This document shows, one piece after another, positions 59,601 through 64,000 of a DNA stretch of 64,000 nt. The position numbers and the translations under genes are program-made. The notes beneath the pieces are model-generated. The model was not told the DNA's origin. It saw only the letters and a list, made by a program, of their open reading frames with translations, and did no database searches. The stretch is taken from positions 1 through 64,000 of the forward strand of contig NZ_JADOTW010000005.1 in NCBI RefSeq assembly GCF_015645095.1, given 5' to 3'. Positions within the stretch are counted from its first letter, which is position 1. Each line of letters starts with the position of its first letter. The DNA is from Halomonas sp. 328 (GTDB lineage Bacteria; Pseudomonadota; Gammaproteobacteria; Pseudomonadales; Halomonadaceae).

Positions 59601-60668
59601 GGCACAGACTGACAGGTAGTACCGAAACATGCGCCGGGTGCGTTCGTTATAGTTGTCGGCGATCTCGTGCCAGTGCTCATCGACATTGGCCAGCCAGGCC
59701 ATCAGGGTACGGTCGTAGTCGGGGCCGAAGTTCTGCCAGTCCTCCATCATCAGGTGCGCCTCGCTGGCCTTGGCGATGTGCATCGCCGAGGGCAGTATTC
59801 CGTTGGGGAAGATGTACTTGTTGATCCAGGGGTCGGTACTGATGTCGGAGTTGTTGGAGCCGATGGTGTGGAGCAGGAAGAGGCCCCCGGCATCCAGTAG
59901 CCGCTCCACGGTCTGGAAGTAGGTGGGGTAGTTGCGGTGGCCCACGTGCTCGAACATGCCGATGGAGACGATGCGGTCGTAGTGGCCCTCCAGGTCGCGG
60001 TAGTCCTGCAGGCGGATCTCCACCGGCAGGCCCTCGCAGCGCTCACGGGCCAGGGCGGCCTGCTCCTTCGAGATGGTGATGCCGGTGACCTCCACGCCGT
60101 GGTGGCGGGCGGCATGTTCGGCGAAGCTTCCCCAGCCGCAGCCGATATCCAGTACCCGCATGCCCGGCTGCAGGTCGAGCTTGCGACAGGCCAGCTCCAG
60201 TTTGGCCCGCTGGGCCTCGTGCAGATTCCTGGCCTCCTTCCAGTAGCCACAGGAGTAGCACATGGTGGGATCGAGCATGCGCTCGAAGAGGTCGTTGCCC
60301 AGGTCATAGTGGGCCTCGCCGACGATATAGGCGCGGGCCTTGCTCTGCAGGTTGAAGAAACCCGACTGCAGCCGATACATCAGCCGTTCGGTGGGCGTAT
60401 GGGCGCGTTCGCCCAGGCCGTGCAGCAGCAGGCGACAGGTCATCTCGTCGATACGGTCGCACTCCCACCAGCCATCCATATAGGCTTCGCCCAGTCCCAG
60501 GGTGCCCTGATGAAGCACCCGGGAGAAGAAGTCGGGGTGATAGACCCGCAGGTCCCAGGGCTGGTCGCCGTTGAGGGTCACGCCGGAACCTGTCAGCAGC
60601 TGTTCGATAATGCGTCTGGCGCGAGTATCCGGCAGGGTAAGGGGGGCGATGTGGGTGTCACTGGTCAT
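59517..60668 (-). CDS. cfa: cyclopropane-fatty-acyl-phospholipid synthase
   Basis: A 383-residue SAM-dependent methyltransferase that adds a methylene bridge to unsaturated acyl chains of membrane phospholipids. The SAM site is VLDIGCGWGSFAEHAARHHG. Further Cfa segments are HYDLGNDLFERMLDPTMCYS and SIGMFEHVGHRNY. The length is normal. Its 3' end is followed by an array of diverged copies of itself. Upstream (60669-60795) there is a small dyad, CCTTG-N5-CAAGG. Confidence 0.96.
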   Translation of the reverse strand: MTSDTHIAPLTLPDTRARRIIEQLLTGSGVTLNGDQPWDLRVYHPDFFSRVLHQGTLGLGEAYMDGWWECDRIDEMTCRLLLHGLGERAHTPTERLMYRLQSGFFNLQSKARAYIVGEAHYDLGNDLFERMLDPTMCYSCGYWKEARNLHEAQRAKLELACRKLDLQPGMRVLDIGCGWGSFAEHAARHHGVEVTGITISKEQAALARERCEGLPVEIRLQDYRDLEGHYDRIVSIGMFEHVGHRNYPTYFQTVERLLDAGGLFLLHTIGSNNSDISTDPWINKYIFPNGILPSAMHIAKASEAHLMMEDWQNFGPDYDRTLMAWLANVDEHWHEIADNYNERTRRMFRYYLSVCAGGFRARHMQLWQVVFSRGRLGRYDAPR

Positions 60669-60795
60669 GGCGTCCTCCTGGGCCTGGTGGGAGCATGGGC
60701 TGGCTCCGCGGCTGCCGGCAACTTAGGATTGAGCATAGTTCAAGCGACTAATCCTTGGTAATCAAGGCATTTCCAACGATAAGGAGAGGCGTGAT

Positions 60796-61098
60796 ATGCA
60801 AGTCATGGTGGATCTCTGCGTGGTGCCCCTAGGCGTGGGCGTCTCGGTATCCCCCCAGGTGGCGGCCTGTCAGCGGGTCATTCAGGCCTCCGGGCTGAGT
60901 CATCGTATGCACGCCTATGGCACCAATATCGAGGGGCCCTGGGATGAGGTGATGGCGGTGGTGAAGCGCTGCCATGAGGTGGTGCACGAGATGGGGGCGC
61001 CGCGCATCACCTCGACCCTCAAGGTGGGCACCCGCATCGATCGGACGCAGTCCATGGATGACAAGGTGGCCAGCGTGGAGGCGTTACTTAAAGAGTAG
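60796..61098 (+). CDS. MTH1187-family thiamine-binding protein
   Basis: A 100-residue ferredoxin-like protein (MQVMVDLCVVPLGVGVSVSP; YGTNIEGPWDEVMAVVKRCH) of the former DUF77 family, whose members bind thiamine. The start has AAGGAGAGG upstream. It stands alone, divergent from cfa. No thiamine transporter is adjacent, so a specific role cannot be given. Confidence 0.88.
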   Translation: MQVMVDLCVVPLGVGVSVSPQVAACQRVIQASGLSHRMHAYGTNIEGPWDEVMAVVKRCHEVVHEMGAPRITSTLKVGTRIDRTQSMDDKVASVEALLKE

Positions 61099-61169
61099 AC
61101 ACCACTCCCCCAGGCTAGGCTCCGTACGAAAACTGGCTGCGCTCGCCGACGTCTCGTAGGCAACCTGAT

Positions 61170-61194
61170 GATGCCCCGCCTAGCGCGGGGCATC
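61170..61194. terminator. hairpin at the argP 3' end
   Basis: gatgccccgc pairs with gcggggcatc around five bases and overlaps the last codons and stop of argP. No T-run follows on either strand. It could end the thiamine-binding gene transcript by a weak or rho-assisted mechanism. Confidence 0.4.
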
Positions 61195-62100
61195 GTCGTC
61201 TCTGGGCAGCGCTTCCAGCCAGTCGCCACTGTGTCTGAGCAGGTGGCCGGTCAGGGCCTCCAGGGTCTCGCCCCCTTGACGCCAGTGATGCCAGTAGAGG
61301 GGGACCTCGATGCGGCGCGTCGGGTCATCGGGGCCGGGCAGTTCCACCAGGCGACCCTCGGCCAGTTCCCGGGTCACCTGGCGCTCGGGGATCATGCCGT
61401 AGCCGAGCCCGGCGAGCGCCATGCCCACGAAGCCCTCCGAGGAGGGGCAGAGGTGGTGGGGAAAGGGCTCATGGAAGCCGTGACGGGCCAGGTAGCGATG
61501 CTGCAGGCGATCGTCCGGGCCATAGACGATGGCCGGGGCCCTTCGCAGGGCGTCATGGCTGAGCCCTGCGGTGAAGTGCCGTGCCACGAAGTCGGGGCTG
61601 GCCAGGGCGCGATAGCGCATCTGGCCCAGGGCATGGCTGCGGGCGCCCTGGACCGGGCGCGGGCTATCGCAGAGACAGCCCGCGACCTCGCCGTCGCGCA
61701 TGCGTTTGAGGGCCACCTCCTGGTCCTCCACCAGCAACTCGAAGAGCAGCCGCCGTTCGCGGCAGAAGGTCGCCATGCTGGCGGGCCACCAGGTGGCCAG
61801 GCTGTCGGCATTGATCGCCAGGCGCAGGCGTGGCTCCGCTTCGCCCAGGGTCGGCACCTGGTCCAGCAGGTCATGTTCGAGCAGGCGTACCTGGCGAGCA
61901 TGATTGAGCAGACGGCGCCCGACCGGAGTCGGGGCGAGGCGGGGACCGCGCACCAGTACCGGCTGGCCGAGGCGAGCCTCCAGCAGCTTGATGCGTTGGG
62001 AGACCGCCGACTGGGTCAGTCCCAGTCGCTGGGCGCCGCGTTCGAAGCCACCCTGGTCCACTACCGCGGTCAGGGCCTCGAGAAGCTTGTAGTCGAGCAT
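61180..62100 (-). CDS. argP: LysR-family regulator ArgP/IciA
   Basis: A 306-residue LysR protein with the ArgP-type N-terminus: QGGFERGAQRLGLTQSAVSQ is its helix-turn-helix. It is divergent from a LysE-family exporter, the arrangement of argP/argO. ArgP senses lysine and arginine and controls export. The 95-base gap to argO is AT-rich near 62100-62150, suiting a LysR-activated promoter. Confidence 0.88.
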   Translation of the reverse strand: MLDYKLLEALTAVVDQGGFERGAQRLGLTQSAVSQRIKLLEARLGQPVLVRGPRLAPTPVGRRLLNHARQVRLLEHDLLDQVPTLGEAEPRLRLAINADSLATWWPASMATFCRERRLLFELLVEDQEVALKRMRDGEVAGCLCDSPRPVQGARSHALGQMRYRALASPDFVARHFTAGLSHDALRRAPAIVYGPDDRLQHRYLARHGFHEPFPHHLCPSSEGFVGMALAGLGYGMIPERQVTRELAEGRLVELPGPDDPTRRIEVPLYWHHWRQGGETLEALTGHLLRHSGDWLEALPRDDDAPR

Positions 62101-62195
62101 TAGTTTTTCTTCTTTCTCATTCGGTGAATTAATTTTATTGATTCATGGTGTCACTCTAGCCTGGGCGCTCCAGTTTCGCATCGAGGAAAGGTGAC

Positions 62196-62804
62196 GTGTG
62201 GAGTTCGCTGTTTCATGGGGTGGTGGTGGGGGCCGGGCTGATCATCGCCATCGGGGCCCAGAATGCCTTCGTGCTCAACCAGGGCTTGCGCCGGGAACAC
62301 GCCTACCTGGTGGCCGCTATCTGTGCCCTCTGTGACTGGCTGTTGATCGGTTTCGGCGTGTTGGGGGTGGGGGCCCTGCTGGCCCAGCAGCCGGCCCTGA
62401 TCGTCGTGGCGCGCTGGGGTGGGGCCCTGTTCCTGGCCTGGCAGGCGGGGCTGGCACTGCGTCGGGCCGCTGGGGCCCAGGGGTTGGTGGGACCTGGCAC
62501 GACGCTACGCTCTCGCCGGGTGGTGGTCCTGACCACCCTGGCGGTGACCCTGCTCAATCCCCAGGTCTACCTCGACACCCTGCTCTTGCTGGGAACCATC
62601 GGTGCCCTCCAGCCCAGTCCGCTGGGGTTCATGATAGGGGCGGCCCTGGCCTCCTGTGCCTGGTTCTTCGGCCTGGTGGGGGCCGCTGCCTGGCTGGCGC
62701 CCCGCCTGGCCAGTCCCAGGACCTGGCGACTGATCGATCTGGGGATCGCCGCCATGCTGGGCTGGGTGGCCTGGCAACTGGCTAGCGGGAGCATGCTGGC
62801 ATAA
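62196..62804 (+). CDS. argO: LysE/ArgO-family amino acid exporter
   Basis: A 202-residue inner-membrane protein with five or six helices, starting at GTG 62196 behind GAGGAAAGG. IAIGAQNAFVLNQGLRREHA is the LysE/ArgO signature. It exports arginine or lysine, under ArgP control. The TyrR-type box that follows begins four bases after its stop and belongs to hpd. Confidence 0.9.
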   Translation: MWSSLFHGVVVGAGLIIAIGAQNAFVLNQGLRREHAYLVAAICALCDWLLIGFGVLGVGALLAQQPALIVVARWGGALFLAWQAGLALRRAAGAQGLVGPGTTLRSRRVVVLTTLAVTLLNPQVYLDTLLLLGTIGALQPSPLGFMIGAALASCAWFFGLVGAAAWLAPRLASPRTWRLIDLGIAAMLGWVAWQLASGSMLA

Positions 62805-62807
62805 CGT

Positions 62808-62825
62808 TGTCACGTTTTCTTTACG
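62808..62825. promoter_or_regulatory. TyrR/PhhR-type box 1 upstream of hpd
   Basis: TGTCAC-GTTTTC-TTTACG matches the phhA box at 44545 (TGTCAC-GATATC-TTTACA) at 15 of 18 bases. It follows the TGTAAA-N6-TTTACA layout. Confidence 0.62.
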
Positions 62826-62879
62826 GCCTGTCAGGTCGTCGCACCACTCGGGGGGCGCTATCCGGCGGGGGGCGGGGGG

Positions 62880-62897
62880 TGTAAGAAGAAGTTTACG
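62880..62897. promoter_or_regulatory. TyrR/PhhR-type box 2 upstream of hpd
   Basis: TGTAAG-AAGAAG-TTTACG is two bases from the consensus arms TGTAAA and TTTACA. It is 72 bases from box 1, about seven helical turns, and 140 bases before the hpd ATG. Confidence 0.6.
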
Positions 62898-63036
62898 TCA
62901 GGTGCCGCTGGGCGCCGGGAATTGCTGGGCCTTGCCGGCGATGGTGCCATTCCCGGCGCGCCTCCCGGGCCCTAGCCTGTAGCCATCCCGCCCGGTGATG
63001 ACCGGGTCAAGACGACACAACAACCGGAGGCTCACC

Positions 63037-64000
63037 ATGAACGCCGTGGCACAGACCCAGACGACCGCCCAGGTCTCGCCCCATAACCCCATCGGCACCA
63101 ATGGCTTTGAATTCGTCGAGTTCACCGCCCCGGATGCCGCAGGCATCGAGGCCCTGCGTGGGCTCTTCACCCAGCTGGGCTTCACCGAGACCCGCAAGCA
63201 CCGCTCCAAGCAGGTGTTCCTCTTCCAGCAGGAGGGGGTGAACTTCGTCCTCAACGCCGAGCCGGGCAGCCATGCCGCCGAGTTCGCCCGCGTCCACGGC
63301 CCCAGCGCCTGCGCCATGGCCTGGAAGGTGGCCGACGCCAAGCAGGCCTACGAACACGCCCTGGCCAATGGCGCCGAGGCCATGGAGAACCCGGTGGGCC
63401 CCGGCGAGGTGGGGATTCCCGCGGTCAAGGGCATCGGTGGGTCGCTGCTCTACTTCGTCGACGACCAGCTCGACGACCAGGGGCGCACCATCTATGACAT
63501 CGATTTCGAGGCCATCGACGGGCGTACCGCTCAGGATAACAGCGTCGGTCTCAAGGTCCTCGACCACCTGACTCACAACGTGGACCGCGGCCAGATGGAC
63601 GTCTGGGCCGACTTCTACACCCGCATCGCCAATTTCCGCGAGATCCGCTACTTCGATATCGAAGGCAAGATGACCGGGCTCTTCTCCCGGGCCATGACCG
63701 CCCCCTGTGGCAAGATGCATATCCCCATCAACGAGTCCGCCGACGACAACTCCCAGATCGCCGAATTCCTGCGCGAGTACAACGGCGAGGGGATCCAGCA
63801 CCTGGCCATGGCCACCGACGATATCTACGCCACCGTCAAGGCGCTCAAGGCCAAGGGTGTCACCTTCCTCACCACCCCGGACACCTACTACGAGAAGGTC
63901 GATGCCCGGGTCCCCAACCACGAGGAGAACCTCGAGGAGCTGCGCGAGCTGAGCCTGCTGGTGGACGGTGCGCCGGACCAGGGCGTGCTGCTGCAGATCT
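63037..64000 (+). CDS. hpd: 4-hydroxyphenylpyruvate dioxygenase, cut by window edge
   Basis: The frame opens at ATG 63037 with CCGGAGG upstream and runs past the right edge, showing 321 residues. It converts 4-hydroxyphenylpyruvate to homogentisate. Two iron ligands are visible: H177 in VLDHLTHNV and H255 in GIQHLAMATDD. The third, a glutamate about 80 residues later, would be off the window. The preceding region holds two TyrR/PhhR-type boxes, linking it to phhABC at 41.9-44.4 kb. Confidence 0.94.
   Translation, partial: MNAVAQTQTTAQVSPHNPIGTNGFEFVEFTAPDAAGIEALRGLFTQLGFTETRKHRSKQVFLFQQEGVNFVLNAEPGSHAAEFARVHGPSACAMAWKVADAKQAYEHALANGAEAMENPVGPGEVGIPAVKGIGGSLLYFVDDQLDDQGRTIYDIDFEAIDGRTAQDNSVGLKVLDHLTHNVDRGQMDVWADFYTRIANFREIRYFDIEGKMTGLFSRAMTAPCGKMHIPINESADDNSQIAEFLREYNGEGIQHLAMATDDIYATVKALKAKGVTFLTTPDTYYEKVDARVPNHEENLEELRELSLLVDGAPDQGVLLQI

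Noticed and set aside
62905-62935. Possible sigma-54 promoter before hpd
   Set aside because: The GG and GC elements are 12 bases apart where 10 are needed. The TyrR-family regulator also lacks an intact GAFTGA loop, so sigma-70 dependence is more likely.

Overview
The window reads as chromosome of a GC-rich gammaproteobacterium, most likely a member of the Halomonadaceae (Halomonas or a close relative). I infer this from gene content and order (leuS-lptE-holA with ybeL; leuCDB-asd-fimV-truA-trpFBA-accD-folC-dedD-cvpA-purF-metZ; phhABC with a TyrR/PhhR-type regulator). No database search was possible. I saw no rRNA, tRNA, CRISPR array or complete insertion sequence.

Layout. 1-6.7 kb: histidine utilisation, with hutU (cut by the left edge), hutG, hutI, a divergent YjiH-type membrane protein, the repressor gene hutC and a Tat-exported amidohydrolase. 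Three palindromes of HutC type lie in front of hutI, the membrane protein and hutC. 6.7-11.6 kb: leuS-lptE-holA, with ybeL divergent. 11.6-15.3 kb: a polytopic membrane protein, an acyltransferase-3 protein and a LysR regulator. 15.7-32.8 kb: a long block of biosynthetic and cell-envelope genes, all on the plus strand. 33-40 kb: cytochrome b561, YceI, a 2OG-Fe(II) dioxygenase, a GGDEF/EAL protein, a MATE exporter and D-amino-acid dehydrogenase. 40.2-46.2 kb: an NCS2 permease, the phenylalanine-degrading phhABC operon and its divergent TyrR-family regulator. 46.3-57.7 kb: a small membrane protein, recQ and a four-gene MksBEFG/Wadjet-type SMC locus (jetABCD), translationally coupled to a truncated hemoglobin. 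57.8-64 kb: a diguanylate cyclase, cyclopropane fatty acid synthase, a thiamine-binding protein, argP/argO and hpd (cut by the right edge).

How the genes work together. The hut genes and their transporter candidate look like one HutC regulon. phhABC and the distant hpd share a near-identical TyrR/PhhR-type box, so phenylalanine to tyrosine to 4-hydroxyphenylpyruvate to homogentisate appears to be one regulon split over about 18 kb. The jet locus should be a plasmid-restricting SMC complex. It has a very long SMC subunit in which the residue after the Walker B aspartate is glycine instead of the usual glutamate.

The most unusual signal is a repeated architecture. At three places within 13 kb (46.8, 57.7 and 59.0-59.5 kb) the 3' ends of ordinary genes are present as tandem arrays of diverged extra copies. 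In the first two, the unit is a convergent gene junction in which both stop codons overlap. These two arrays bracket the recQ-jetABCD-globin block, which suggests recombination or integration scars at gene 3' ends.
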